Assembly (NCBI GenBank): GCA_001421175.1
Contig: LJKL01000010.1
Coordinates: forward strand, 1-64,000
DNA from: Methanomassiliicoccales archaeon RumEn M2
Lineage (GTDB): Archaea > Thermoplasmatota > Thermoplasmata > Methanomassiliicoccales > Methanomethylophilaceae
Length of the DNA: 64,000 nucleotides
Reading direction: 5' to 3'
Below, piece by piece: positions 32,384-40,835 of this stretch. Each line of letters opens with the position of its first letter. Positions within the stretch are counted from its first letter, which is position 1. Below the pieces are notes generated by a model. The model was given only the letters and a program-made list of their open reading frames with translations. It did not search any database and was not told where the DNA came from. Both the position numbers and the translations under genes were made by a program.

Positions 32384-32850
32384 CTGGCCAGTTCTTCCAG
32401 TTTATCCGGGTCGGAGAAGGTCTCGCTGACCCACACGCGAACGCTCTCAACGAAGGACGTGATCATCTGCGCAAGCTCCAGGTCATCCGTGGCACCTTTG
32501 TAGCTGTCCTCTCTCCTGAACGCTTTCAGGATCTGCTTGGCATCCCAGGGCATTACATCCTTCAGCAGATCGTACGTGCTCTCCTCTAAGAACACGATAT
32601 AATCGGGTTTCTTCGGAAGGCCGGGGAAGTCGAAATCCTTGGACCTCTGCCTCCTCATATCGTACCCTGCCTGGTACATCACAGATATCAGCTCGCAGTT
32701 GATATAATCCTTCTTGGGCCCGGCGCTGAAGGCCTCGTACATATCGCCATACTCCTCCCGAAGGAAATACTCAGCGATCTGGGACTGCATATCGTTGACC
32801 TCATCAACGAATATTATCTTGAGCTTCTTGGGTGTCTTCCTGCGCGCCAT
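32380..32850 (-). CDS. LMW phosphatase/ArsC-fold protein without the catalytic cysteine
   Basis: The sequence KIIFVDEVNDMQSQIAEYFL ... FSAGPKKDYINCELISVM ... GYDMRRQRSKDF follows the low-molecular-weight protein tyrosine phosphatase / arsenate reductase fold (VCxxNxxRSQmAEgfl, then YSAG, then idis.qrSK). The nucleophilic Cys is D16 and the P-loop Arg is Q22, so phosphatase or reductase chemistry is not expected. 156 residues. It is coupled by a 4-base overlap to tsr3, suggesting a binding or regulatory role near rRNA modification (inference). Confidence 0.72.
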   Translation of the reverse strand: MARRKTPKKLKIIFVDEVNDMQSQIAEYFLREEYGDMYEAFSAGPKKDYINCELISVMYQAGYDMRRQRSKDFDFPGLPKKPDYIVFLEESTYDLLKDVMPWDAKQILKAFRREDSYKGATDDLELAQMITSFVESVRVWVSETFSDPDKLEELAR

Positions 32851-32904
32851 CTGTATCGGCCCCTGATGCTCCTCGCCCGTTAAACGTTTCTGATTCGCCC
32901 CGCG

Positions 32905-32955
32905 GGCATTTATAATATATTAATCAATTAATCAATTCTAATATCTAATATTATA
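32905..32955. promoter_or_regulatory. AT-rich divergent spacer
   Basis: About 50 bases of nearly pure A/T (TTTATAATATATTAATCAAT and onward to about 32955), with a direct repeat of TTAATCAA, between the divergent tsr3-side operon and the sRNA gene. It holds several TATA-like matches on both strands and could be the core promoter of the minus-strand operon or a chromatin-protein or regulator binding region. Confidence 0.35.
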
Positions 32956-32980
32956 ATGTGTGTTTCCCATACCAAGGATG

Positions 32981-32988
32981 ATTTAAAC
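32981..32988 (+). promoter_or_regulatory. TATA box of the C/D box sRNA
   Basis: ATTTAAAC is centred about 25 bases ahead of the sRNA terminal stem at 33008, the normal archaeal TATA-to-start distance, arguing that the sRNA has its own promoter. Confidence 0.55.
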
Positions 32989-33007
32989 GGCATGAACGAT
33001 GTGGTCG

Positions 33008-33068
33008 CGCCACGATGATGATCGTTTTCGAGCTGATCCTTGATGATAGACGGGCGAGCTGAGTGGCG
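33008..33068 (+). ncRNA. C/D box guide sRNA
   Basis: All elements occur in order within 61 bases: a 6-bp terminal stem (CGCCAC 33008-33013 with GTGGCG 33063-33068), box C ATGATGA (33015-33021), an 11-base guide, box D' CTGA (33033-33036), box C' TTGATGA (33040-33046), a 12-base guide, and box D CTGA (33059-33062). Spacing is standard for archaeal sRNAs that guide 2'-O-methylation with L7Ae, Nop5 and fibrillarin. The D guide TAGACGGGCGAG contains an 8-base complement to the conserved 16S CGCCCGTC, and the fifth base before box D (33054) pairs with 16S C1402 in E. coli numbering. The two bases next to box D would not pair. The D' target is not recognised. Confidence 0.9.
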
Positions 33069-33111
33069 TTCTTTCAATAGATGTAAATAAACCGCTTCGG
33101 ATTAACAGAAT

Positions 33112-34401
33112 ATGGCAGTACTCCAGTTGGCATTGGACCTTATGCAGACCAGCAGGGCGATCCCCATCGCCAGGGAATCCGTTGCGGGAGGAGCGGATTG
33201 GCTGGAGGCGGGTACGCCTCTGATAAAGAGCGAGGGTGCCGAGTCCATACGCACGTTGCGCAGGGAATTCCCCGGCATTAAGATCGTGGCGGACACGAAG
33301 ACCATGGACGTCGGTTCCCTGGAGGTCGAGATAGTCGCTAAGGCCGGAGCCGATATAGTCACGATACTGGGTCTTTCGGATGACTCCACAATAGAGGAGG
33401 GCGTCTCAGCCGCCAGGAAATACGGCGCAGAGATCATGGTGGATATGATCAACGTCCCGGACAAGGTCCGGAGATCGAAGGAGGCGGAGGCCATGGGCGC
33501 CTCCTATGTATGCCTTCACATGGGCATAGATCAGCAGATGAGGGGTGAGGACCCGCCCATAGACATTCTGAAGAGGATAGTCTCCGAGACCTCCCTGCCC
33601 GTTGCGGTGGCCGGAGGCATAACCGCCGAGACCGCAGGGATGTATGTGGAGGCGGGAGCCAGCGTGATAATCGTAGGCGGCGGGATAATGAAAACGGCGA
33701 ATATCACGGCCGCCACCGCCGCAGTCAAGGCCGCCATGGGCGGCGCGAAGGTCGATACGGGCCTTTCGAAGAAATACGGGGAGGAAGAGCTTTTCGAGGC
33801 TTTCTCGAAGGTCTCGACCTGCAATATATCGGACGCCTTCCACAAGCGCGGTGTCATGATCGGCATAACGCCGCGGATAAGATCCGGGCAGAGGATGGCG
33901 GGACGCGCCCTGACCGTCCAAACGGTGAACGGCGACTGGGGAAAGCCCGTGGAAGCCATAGACAGGGCACAGAAGGGCGACGTGATCGTGATAGACGCCG
34001 GCGGATCCCCTGTTGCGGTGTGGGGGGAGCTCGCCAGTCACTCCGCCGTGATGATGGGCGTTGCAGGCGTGGTGATCGACGGCGCCATACGCGACATCGA
34101 CGATATCAAGGCCATGGACTTCCCCGCTTTCTCGAGGTCCGTGGCTCCGAACGCCGGGGAGCCCAAGGGCTACGGAGGGATCGGGATGGAGATCTCGGTC
34201 GGTGGCCAGATGGTCAGGACCGGGGACTGGATAATAGGGGACGAGAGCGGCATAGTGGTAGTTCCGAAAGAGAAGGCTGTAGAAGTCGCCAACCGCGCAC
34301 TGGATGTTCACGAGAGGGAGGACCGCACCCGCGAGGAGATAACCCGCGGTTCCACTCTCTCAAAGGTTAACGAGCTCTCGAAATGGGAACCGGTGCGCTG
34401 A
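33112..34401 (+). CDS. hps: 3-hexulose-6-phosphate synthase fused to an RraA/DlpA-like domain
   Basis: Residues 1 to about 210 form the HPS TIM barrel (LQLALDLMQTSRAI, GADWLEAGTPLIKSEG, IVADTKTMDVG, AGADIVTILG, VAVAGGITAET), which condenses formaldehyde with ribulose 5-phosphate; in archaea it mainly runs backwards to supply ribulose 5-phosphate. Residues from about 220 form an RraA-like / HMG-aldolase fold domain (STCNISDAFHKRGVM, IDAGGSPVAVWGELAS, GVVIDGAIRDID). This fusion is known in archaea; the partner's role is not settled. The TATA-like GTAAATAAAC at about 33083-33092 is 25 bases before the ATG, so the mRNA is likely leaderless. No separate phi isomerase gene is adjacent. Confidence 0.92.
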   Translation: MAVLQLALDLMQTSRAIPIARESVAGGADWLEAGTPLIKSEGAESIRTLRREFPGIKIVADTKTMDVGSLEVEIVAKAGADIVTILGLSDDSTIEEGVSAARKYGAEIMVDMINVPDKVRRSKEAEAMGASYVCLHMGIDQQMRGEDPPIDILKRIVSETSLPVAVAGGITAETAGMYVEAGASVIIVGGGIMKTANITAATAAVKAAMGGAKVDTGLSKKYGEEELFEAFSKVSTCNISDAFHKRGVMIGITPRIRSGQRMAGRALTVQTVNGDWGKPVEAIDRAQKGDVIVIDAGGSPVAVWGELASHSAVMMGVAGVVIDGAIRDIDDIKAMDFPAFSRSVAPNAGEPKGYGGIGMEISVGGQMVRTGDWIIGDESGIVVVPKEKAVEVANRALDVHEREDRTREEITRGSTLSKVNELSKWEPVR

Positions 34402-35283
34402 TCACAGACCCATCTTGTCAGCCATCTTGTTGAGCCTGTCTATGCGGTCATCCAGAGGCGGATGGGTGCTGAATATGCTGCCTATCCCCCCTCCCAGATG
34501 AGAGGATATCCACATGTGGGCAGTGGCATAGTCCTCCGCCGGATTGGAGCTGTCGGATCTGGAGAACCGCGACGCAGAATCGCCTTTCAGGCGCGTGAGG
34601 GCCCTGGCAAGGGCACGGGGATCGTTTATGATCTCCGCGCCGGAAGCGTCAGCCAGATACTCCCTTTTCCGCGATATGCTCATCTGTATCATCAGGGCGG
34701 CGAAGGGCACCGTGATGCTGGCTACCAAGGCCACGATCACTGCGCCGGAATTCCTCCTGTCACTGAACATGGTGGCATAGAAAACGAACCTGGACACATA
34801 CGTGAGAAGGATGGATATGGCAGATGCGACAGACATGACCAGTATGTCCCGGTTCTTCACATGGGACATCTCATGTGCCAGCACTCCGCGTATCTCATCC
34901 TCGGGCATGAATCTGAGAAGCCCTCTCGTGACCACGACTGCGGAGTTCTTCGGATTCCTTCCGGTAGCGAAGGCGTTCATCTGCATGGACTCCACGACTC
35001 CGACCTCGGGCATGGGGAGGTCCGCTCTCATGGACACATCCCGGACCAGCGCATACAGTCTGGGCTCCTGATCCTCTGTTACTATCCTCGCCCTGTTAGC
35101 AGCGAGTGCCAGCTTCTTCGACCAGAAATAAGTGGCGAAGCACATTAACAGAGCTATAGCGGACAGTACCGCCAGGAAGAGGATGGAAAAAGCATCCATC
35201 AGCCACATCAAAAGCCACCCCAGTGCCATCAGCAGCACTGTCAGATAGACGAACATCGCGGCGGTCCTAAGTCTCCAGAACAT
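34402..35283 (-). CDS. htpX: HtpX-type M48 membrane metalloprotease
   Basis: Zinc protease for membrane-protein quality control. The HEMSH zinc motif is at 137-141 and the third ligand lies in SRKREYLADASGAEI. Four hydrophobic segments: two at the N terminus (about 10-30 and 34-55) and two in the middle (about 148-168 and 182-203), the HtpX layout. 293 residues is normal. The stop abuts the convergent HPS gene end with no gap (34401/34402). Confidence 0.94.
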   Translation of the reverse strand: MFWRLRTAAMFVYLTVLLMALGWLLMWLMDAFSILFLAVLSAIALLMCFATYFWSKKLALAANRARIVTEDQEPRLYALVRDVSMRADLPMPEVGVVESMQMNAFATGRNPKNSAVVVTRGLLRFMPEDEIRGVLAHEMSHVKNRDILVMSVASAISILLTYVSRFVFYATMFSDRRNSGAVIVALVASITVPFAALMIQMSISRKREYLADASGAEIINDPRALARALTRLKGDSASRFSRSDSSNPAEDYATAHMWISSHLGGGIGSIFSTHPPLDDRIDRLNKMADKMGL

Positions 35284-35303
35284 CTTTTACCTCCGGAACA
35301 GGA

Positions 35304-36077
35304 TTACAGACCATTATTTTTAGAATTTTCGTGGGACAGGTCGAATCTGATCTCTGTCCCTGCGTACAGGTCGGAAACAGCGCGGAGACCGAATCTGATG
35401 CGCAGCTTGGTCATCCCGTTGGGTTCTGTGCAGTGGCCCGTGTAGATGTGGGGAGAACCCCTGGATTCCAGATCTTCCAGGGTTCTTCCTATCTTTTGGT
35501 GGCCGGATCCAGACAGATGCAGCCCGCCCACTATGGACGTGGGCTGCCTGCCGAACATGTCCTCCACCTGGTCCATGCGCTGGCCGATCCCGTCGTGGCA
35601 GCATCCGCATATCAGGACCGGTCCTCTTTTGGTCAGAAGCACCGCCGAGCACTCGCTGTGCTCCCCGGAGATCGGGGGGGCTATGTAGAGGTGCTCGCTG
35701 AGGCGTACCCAACCTTCCACATGCTCATGGGCTATCTTCGTGAGCCCTTTGAACACGGGGCTTCCTCTGATCCCCGTCCTTGTTTCAAAGGTCTTCTGGT
35801 CCGAGAACACCTTCAGATACTCTGTTCTGGAATCGTTGAGCTTCCTGAGACCGCCGACATGGTCACTGTGGCCGTGGGAGATTATCACACGTTTTATCTT
35901 CTCCGGGACCACCTTGAGGACCTTCATATTGTTCATCAGGTATCTTCCGCGAAGACCGGTATCGAACATCGTCTGCTCCCCGTCCACGTTTATGAGCAGG
36001 GAGAACCCCCTGGCGCCAATCAAGGGAGTGCCCTCTACGGCGCCTTCATCATAAAGACAGAGAATCGTGGCCTTCAT
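35304..36077 (-). CDS. MBL-fold metallo-hydrolase (COG1237-like)
   Basis: Metallo-beta-lactamase-fold enzyme with the dinuclear metal signature SHGHSDHVGGL, followed by CGCCHDG and VGGLHL where further metal ligands lie. Archaeal relatives include the dihydropterin-forming enzyme of methanopterin biosynthesis, a reasonable but unproven role. Start set at ATG 36077 (MKATILCLYDEGAVEG), where the family begins; the open frame extends upstream to 36149 through the end of the preceding gene. Confidence 0.82.
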   Translation of the reverse strand: MKATILCLYDEGAVEGTPLIGARGFSLLINVDGEQTMFDTGLRGRYLMNNMKVLKVVPEKIKRVIISHGHSDHVGGLRKLNDSRTEYLKVFSDQKTFETRTGIRGSPVFKGLTKIAHEHVEGWVRLSEHLYIAPPISGEHSECSAVLLTKRGPVLICGCCHDGIGQRMDQVEDMFGRQPTSIVGGLHLSGSGHQKIGRTLEDLESRGSPHIYTGHCTEPNGMTKLRIRFGLRAVSDLYAGTEIRFDLSHENSKNNGL

Positions 36078-36109
36078 AAAATGAGTCATCAGCGACTGAA
36101 TAGAAAATC

Positions 36110-36940
36110 CTATCTGAAATCGTACAGCCTCTGAGGTATTTCGCCGCATATCCTGTGAGCATCCTCATCGCTCATCTCTCCGGATGCCCTCATGGCCTTG
36201 ATCCTCTTGGGGACAGTGTTTATGGACATGACCGCGGAAGCGTTGCCCGGGTCATCTATGTAATCCGTCTCCAGCATGAATCTGTTGCCCTTGGCCAGAG
36301 CCTCCCGCGTTGCGAACCTTGAAGCGGGTATCGAGGGCATTATGCCCAGTGTCTCGGACTCTGTGACCAGGGGGCCGGAGGAATGCTTCACGACCCTGCC
36401 GGGATCCAGACCGGCGGCGTCCGCCATCCTCCTGAGATCCCCGTAAGTGCTCGGTTCCGACTCGGAATGGATGATCACCGGGCATCCGATATCACGGGCC
36501 AGCTCCATCCCTCTCATAAGGACCCTGTCTGAGGCCTCCGATATCTCCCGTGCCACCGGGAAATGGGGCCTTCCCACCTCTCCTATGGCATCGGCCTTTC
36601 CTTCGGATACCAGCCGGGCGGCCGCCTCCATTCCCTCCGCCATTATGCGCTCCGCTCTCTCCAGACCGTAATTCTCTGCCAGGGGGATGATGAGCACCGG
36701 ATACGGACCCACGGCCACATTGATCCTCAATCCCGTGGCATCGCGTCCTCTCTCGGCCAGGGAAAGCGTTATCCTGAAGGATCTCAGGAAGTCCTCCCCG
36801 GAGGATATGGGGACTTCCCTGTACGGAAGCGTCACCAGCGTGAGCCCGGTACCGCCTGCCGCCTCGAAGGCTCTCAGAGCCTCCACGTTCCTCCCTTCGG
36901 GATTCAGATGCACGTGGTTGTCGTAGATCGGCACCGCCAT
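36110..36940 (-). CDS. TatD-related metal-dependent TIM-barrel hydrolase
   Basis: 276 residues, beginning PIYDNHVHLNPEGRNVEAL (HxH metal site), followed by AIGEVGRPHFPV, CPVIIHSESE, VVKHSSG and FMLETDYIDDP, the metal-ligand positions of the TatD/amidohydrolase barrel. The archaeal subgroup has no assigned substrate. Thirty-odd bases separate it from the downstream MBL gene, so both may share an mRNA. Divergent from priS. Confidence 0.85.
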   Translation of the reverse strand: MAVPIYDNHVHLNPEGRNVEALRAFEAAGGTGLTLVTLPYREVPISSGEDFLRSFRITLSLAERGRDATGLRINVAVGPYPVLIIPLAENYGLERAERIMAEGMEAAARLVSEGKADAIGEVGRPHFPVAREISEASDRVLMRGMELARDIGCPVIIHSESEPSTYGDLRRMADAAGLDPGRVVKHSSGPLVTESETLGIMPSIPASRFATREALAKGNRFMLETDYIDDPGNASAVMSINTVPKRIKAMRASGEMSDEDAHRICGEIPQRLYDFR

Positions 36941-36995
36941 GCCCTTTCCAGGGTCGGCAACATAATTATACGTTACCGAAACCTAGTCCGGGAGC

Positions 36996-38219
36996 ATGGA
37001 CCAGAACCTCCGATTCCTCCTGAAGACCTTCAGGAAGTACTACAAGGAGGAGGGGCCCATCATGCCTCCCCGGTTCGCCAGGAGAGAGTTCGGGTTCATG
37101 TTCTTCGATAAGAATTTCATGCAAAGGCACACGGCATTCTCAAGGGTGGCGGACCTGGGGTCCATGCTGCAATCCAAAGTGCCGTCCCACTGCTACTACT
37201 CTACAGCCTACTACAGGAAGCCCGGGGCGCCCACCATGGAGGAGAAGGAATGGCTGGGCGCAGACCTGATATTCGACCTGGACGCGGACCATCTGGCGGG
37301 AGCCGAGAAGATGACCTACTCCGGCATGCTGGAACAGATCAGGAAGGAGATGGCGAACCTGGTAGACTCCTTCCTCCTGGGGGATCTGGGATTCAGTGAG
37401 GAGCAGGTGCAGATCGTCTTCTCCGGCGGCAGGGGCTACCATGCTCACGTCGACCTGCCGGACGTCCTGACCCTGGGCACCCACGAGCGCAGGGAGATAG
37501 TCGACTACATAACGGTGAAGGGCCTGAACATCGACTGGGTCTTCCCTTATGAGCGAACGGCCACATCCACCGTTTCCATGGGGGACGGTCTGCGAAGCAA
37601 CGTCAAGACCTATAGGACGATACCGTTGCCCGATTCCGGCGGATGGAGGCTCCGCATGAGGAGGGCCTTCGAGGAATTGGTGGAGGACATCTGTGCCATG
37701 GAACCCTCCGATATGAGAAAGGCGTACCCATCGCTTTCTGGAGTGCAGGCGAAGACCCTGATCAATATGAGGGACGAGCTGGCTGCGAACAGGGAGATGC
37801 TGTTCAGGACCAACAGCATGGTGAACATCAGGAAGACGACCCAGGATCGTCTGATCGATATAATGCAGAACGACGTCTCCAAACGCCTGTCGGGGGAGGT
37901 TGACGAGCCGGTCACAGCTGACATAAAAAGGCTGATAAGGCTGCCTGGGTCTTTGCATGGGAAGACGGGGCTGCGCGTTGTCCCTCTGTCCCGCACGGAG
38001 CTTGACGATTTCGATCCCCTCACGGATGCGGTGCCCGTCCAATACTCAGACGAGCCGGTCCAGATAACCATGAGAAGAGACTATGACGTCACGATAAGAG
38101 AGGAGAGATTCAGCCTGAGCGGCACCACCGAGGTCCCTGAGTACGCCGCTGTCTTCCTCATAGGAAGGAAGGAAGCATCCATAGGTGACGGGACCGCGCC
38201 CCGGGACGGGTTCTTCTAA
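36996..38219 (+). CDS. priS: DNA primase small (catalytic) subunit
   Basis: Archaeo-eukaryotic primase catalytic subunit. The metal-binding pair is D94 and D96 in LIFDLDADHL, and VFSGGRGYHAHVD is the nucleotide-binding SGGRGxH block. A further aspartate region (HGKTGLRVVPLSRTELDDFDP) lies at about residue 310. 407 residues, with a C-terminal extension slightly longer than usual. The priL partner is not in the window. Its stop overlaps the convergent radical SAM gene by 4 bases. Confidence 0.94.
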   Translation: MDQNLRFLLKTFRKYYKEEGPIMPPRFARREFGFMFFDKNFMQRHTAFSRVADLGSMLQSKVPSHCYYSTAYYRKPGAPTMEEKEWLGADLIFDLDADHLAGAEKMTYSGMLEQIRKEMANLVDSFLLGDLGFSEEQVQIVFSGGRGYHAHVDLPDVLTLGTHERREIVDYITVKGLNIDWVFPYERTATSTVSMGDGLRSNVKTYRTIPLPDSGGWRLRMRRAFEELVEDICAMEPSDMRKAYPSLSGVQAKTLINMRDELAANREMLFRTNSMVNIRKTTQDRLIDIMQNDVSKRLSGEVDEPVTADIKRLIRLPGSLHGKTGLRVVPLSRTELDDFDPLTDAVPVQYSDEPVQITMRRDYDVTIREERFSLSGTTEVPEYAAVFLIGRKEASIGDGTAPRDGFF

Positions 38220-39052
38220 ATGCCCATGCAGCAGCAGCGGGGGTCCGTTTCCACGGAGAAGCCGTTCTCCTCCGCCCATCTAACGGTTCCGGCGGAGGGG
38301 TTCGCTATGCGCCTGGCTCCCGCCTGTATGCATTTTATCTCCAGACCCCGCAGGGTCCTGTCCCTCATGCATCCCAAGGTGACCGAGAAGCCCGTTGCGG
38401 ACATCATCATGATCGCGCCTGCCACGGCGTCCTCGTTCATTGTTGAGCCCTCCGTAACGGTTCCGGGCGTGGGAACAAGAGCCAGCACTATGATATCCTT
38501 CATACCCTTGGATTCGAGGAGCCTCAGCGAAAGAAAGAGGTCCTTCTCCCCGAAGCCGAGTGTTATATGGGGCACCGGGATTCCGCCGGCCTCTCTTATC
38601 GTGTCTATGAGCCTGCCATAATCCTCCGGCTCTTTGTCCAGATGCATGAAGTCCCTGATGATCTCCCGGTCCTGATGCACATCCACGGAGAATCTCGTCA
38701 CGCCTGACCGGACGAGCCTCTCCGCTTCCTCCCTATCAATGAATCCCGCATGGACGTTGACCTCCAGGCCCTCTGACACTATTCTCCCGATGGCGTCTGC
38801 ATGGTCTGCAACCGGAACCCTGCCCCCAGTGTCCGCGCCGCCGCTTATCAGCAGGCCGCTGCCCCCGAAGGCCTTTGTCCTGCGGGCCTCCGCCAAAAGC
38901 GAATCCAAGGTCTCCGTTGCCGTCATTCCGCTGAGGTGCCGGCCGCGACAGTGCTCGCACATCTGAGCGCATCTGCCCCCGGTTACCGACACGGAAGGGA
39001 AGGATTTCCCGTTATAGCACAATATCAGCCTTTCTCCTCCCATATAATACAC
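38216..39052 (-). CDS. Radical SAM protein, biotin-synthase-like (archaeal, uncharacterised)
   Basis: The cluster motif is CAQMCEHC (Cx3Cx2C) early in the protein within VTGGRCAQMCEHCRGRHL. GGSGLLISGGADTGGRVP provides the SAM-binding GGE-like position, and VNVHAGFID, FSVDVHQD and PVPHITLGFGE continue the barrel. The C terminus has three adjacent cysteines (DPRCCCMGI) that might bind a second cluster. It resembles archaeal biotin-synthase homologues of the COG1856 type; the reaction is not known with certainty. Starts at 39052 or 39043 are possible. Confidence 0.78.
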   Translation of the reverse strand: MYYMGGERLILCYNGKSFPSVSVTGGRCAQMCEHCRGRHLSGMTATETLDSLLAEARRTKAFGGSGLLISGGADTGGRVPVADHADAIGRIVSEGLEVNVHAGFIDREEAERLVRSGVTRFSVDVHQDREIIRDFMHLDKEPEDYGRLIDTIREAGGIPVPHITLGFGEKDLFLSLRLLESKGMKDIIVLALVPTPGTVTEGSTMNEDAVAGAIMMMSATGFSVTLGCMRDRTLRGLEIKCIQAGARRIANPSAGTVRWAEENGFSVETDPRCCCMGI

Positions 39053-39108
39053 AGCACCCGACCAAAAGCTTTATTCAGTAGATATAATTCCTCGTCTCGG
39101 TAATTGAT

Positions 39109-39342
39109 ATGAAGGGTTTCCGCATAAAAGGTTCTTTCAACGACGCGAGACAGCCCAATGGCAAACAGGTCTTCTCCATCGAGGTAGCCGCCGAGGACAA
39201 GGACTCTGCAACAGAGCAGATTCTGTCGATCCTCGGGAGCAAGCACAGGCTTAAGAGATGGGAGATAGCCCTGGATTCCATGGAGGAGATAACCGCCTCC
39301 GAGGCCAAGGATCACGTCGTTCAGTACAAGATCGGTGGATGA
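39109..39342 (+). CDS. rpl18a: Large-subunit ribosomal protein L18a (LX)
   Basis: A 77-residue archaeal ribosomal protein (eL20/L18a, LX). MKGFRIKGSFNDARQPNG, FSIEVAAEDKDSATEQIL, SILGSKHRLKRWEI and ITASEAKDHVVQYKIGG match the family throughout. It begins the conserved archaeal L18a-prefoldin alpha-FtsY operon. Confidence 0.93.
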   Translation: MKGFRIKGSFNDARQPNGKQVFSIEVAAEDKDSATEQILSILGSKHRLKRWEIALDSMEEITASEAKDHVVQYKIGG

Positions 39343-39343
39343 G

Positions 39344-39760
39344 ATGCAGGACAACGAGCTACGCCAGTCAATGGCCCTACTTGAGGCCTACAACTCGCAG
39401 CTCGAGGCTTTGGCCAAGCAGTCCCAGTTGCTGCAGATGTCCCTGTCTGAGATCGTCAGGGCCCGTGAGGCCCTGAGAGCTCTCAAAGGAACGGAGGAAG
39501 GAGAGGAGATGCTCGTCCCCGTGGGCGCAAGCATATTCGTGCCTGCCGCGGCCACCGCGAAGCGCTCGGCCATCGTCAGCATCGGAAGCAGAGTGTCCAT
39601 GGAGATGAACCTGGACGCGGCCCTGGACTACATCAAGAGGAACTCCGACGAGATCTCGGAGGCTCTGGGCAAGATATCCGAGACCGTGAAGAGCTTGGAG
39701 GCCACCGCCCAGAATCTTGCCGCAACGGTCCAAGAGGAGATGACCAGAAGAGGACAGTGA
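39344..39760 (+). CDS. pfdA: Prefoldin subunit alpha
   Basis: Chaperone subunit that delivers unfolded proteins to the thermosome. Two long coiled-coil helices flank a central beta-hairpin core: N-terminal helix (LRQSMALLEAYNSQLEALAK), the core EMLVPVGASIFVPAAA with AIVSIGSRVSMEM, then the C-terminal helix (ISEALGKISETVKSLEATAQ). Start at ATG 39344, 1 base after the L18a stop; an in-frame GTG at 39335 overlapping L18a is an alternative. About 138 residues. Confidence 0.92.
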   Translation: MQDNELRQSMALLEAYNSQLEALAKQSQLLQMSLSEIVRAREALRALKGTEEGEEMLVPVGASIFVPAAATAKRSAIVSIGSRVSMEMNLDAALDYIKRNSDEISEALGKISETVKSLEATAQNLAATVQEEMTRRGQ

Positions 39761-39767
39761 GTCCCCT

Positions 39768-40835
39768 ATGTTCGACTCCCTCAAGAGCAAGCTCAAGAGC
39801 ATTTTCAGCAAAACACCTAAAGAGGCCGTTCCCCCGGTGCTTCCGGAGGAGAAGGCCCTCTCTGTTCAGCCCGCTCAGCCCGCACCTTCCAGAAAAGAGG
39901 CTGCCAAGCTCGCGAAGCAGCAGAAGAAGGAGGAGAAGGCCCTTGCCAAGGAGCTGCCCATCGCGGCCGACTCCGGCAAGAGGATCAAAGAGGATTTCCT
40001 GGACGAGCTGCTCTGGGACCTTGAGGTGGCTCTTATGGAGGCCGATGTGGCCCTCCCTGTCGTTGAGGAGATAAAGAACGGGGTCAGGAGCAACCTCGTA
40101 GGGAAGAAATACCACCGCGACCACACTTTGGATGAGGTTGTGGAGTTCGCGGTGAAGGACGCCGTCAAGGATGTTCTGAAGATCAACGAGTTCGACTTCG
40201 ATGACTGGTTCTCGGAACAGCAGAGACCCGTCTCGATAATGTTCGTGGGCATCAACGGCACCGGGAAGACCACGGCCATAGCCAAGATCGCCAACCGCCT
40301 GATGAAGGGAGGTCACACCGTCGTCCTGGCGGCAGGGGACACCTTCAGAGCCGGCGCCATAGAGCAGCTGACCATACATGCGGACAGGCTGGGCTGCAAG
40401 ATAATCAAACACTCCCAGAACGCAGACCCTGCCGCGGTGGCCTTCGACGCCATCGACCACGCCAAATCCAGGCATAAGGATGCGGTGCTCATTGACACGG
40501 CGGGAAGGATGCAGACCAACAGCAACCTCATCGACGAGATGAAGAAGATCGACCGTGTGGCCAAGCCGTCCCTTACGGTATTCGTAGGTGATTCCCTGGC
40601 GGGGAACGATGCGGTGGAGCAGGCGAGGGTCTTCGATCAGGCAGTCGGGATAGATGCCGTTATACTCACCAAAATAGACGCCGACTCGAAGGGAGGGGCG
40701 GCGCTGTCCATAGCCCACACCATCGGGAAGCCCATAGCGTTCGTCAGCAACGGACAGGGCTACGAGGATCTGATTAAATTCAGCGCCGATTGGATGATGG
40801 CACGCCTTTTTGACGGTCAGACGCAAAGCCGGTAG
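39768..40835 (+). CDS. ftsY: Signal recognition particle receptor FtsY
   Basis: GTPase receptor of the SRP pathway at the membrane. An N-terminal charged, Ala/Lys-rich A-domain (1-75) is followed by the four-helix N domain and the G domain: G1 GINGTGKTT (161-169), DTFRAGAIEQL, G3 DTAGRMQTN, G4 TKIDADSKGGAA, and the closing GQGYEDLIKF. 355 residues. It overlaps the convergent M20 peptidase gene by 19 bases at the 3' ends. Third gene of the L18a-pfdA-ftsY unit. Confidence 0.96.
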   Translation: MFDSLKSKLKSIFSKTPKEAVPPVLPEEKALSVQPAQPAPSRKEAAKLAKQQKKEEKALAKELPIAADSGKRIKEDFLDELLWDLEVALMEADVALPVVEEIKNGVRSNLVGKKYHRDHTLDEVVEFAVKDAVKDVLKINEFDFDDWFSEQQRPVSIMFVGINGTGKTTAIAKIANRLMKGGHTVVLAAGDTFRAGAIEQLTIHADRLGCKIIKHSQNADPAAVAFDAIDHAKSRHKDAVLIDTAGRMQTNSNLIDEMKKIDRVAKPSLTVFVGDSLAGNDAVEQARVFDQAVGIDAVILTKIDADSKGGAALSIAHTIGKPIAFVSNGQGYEDLIKFSADWMMARLFDGQTQSR

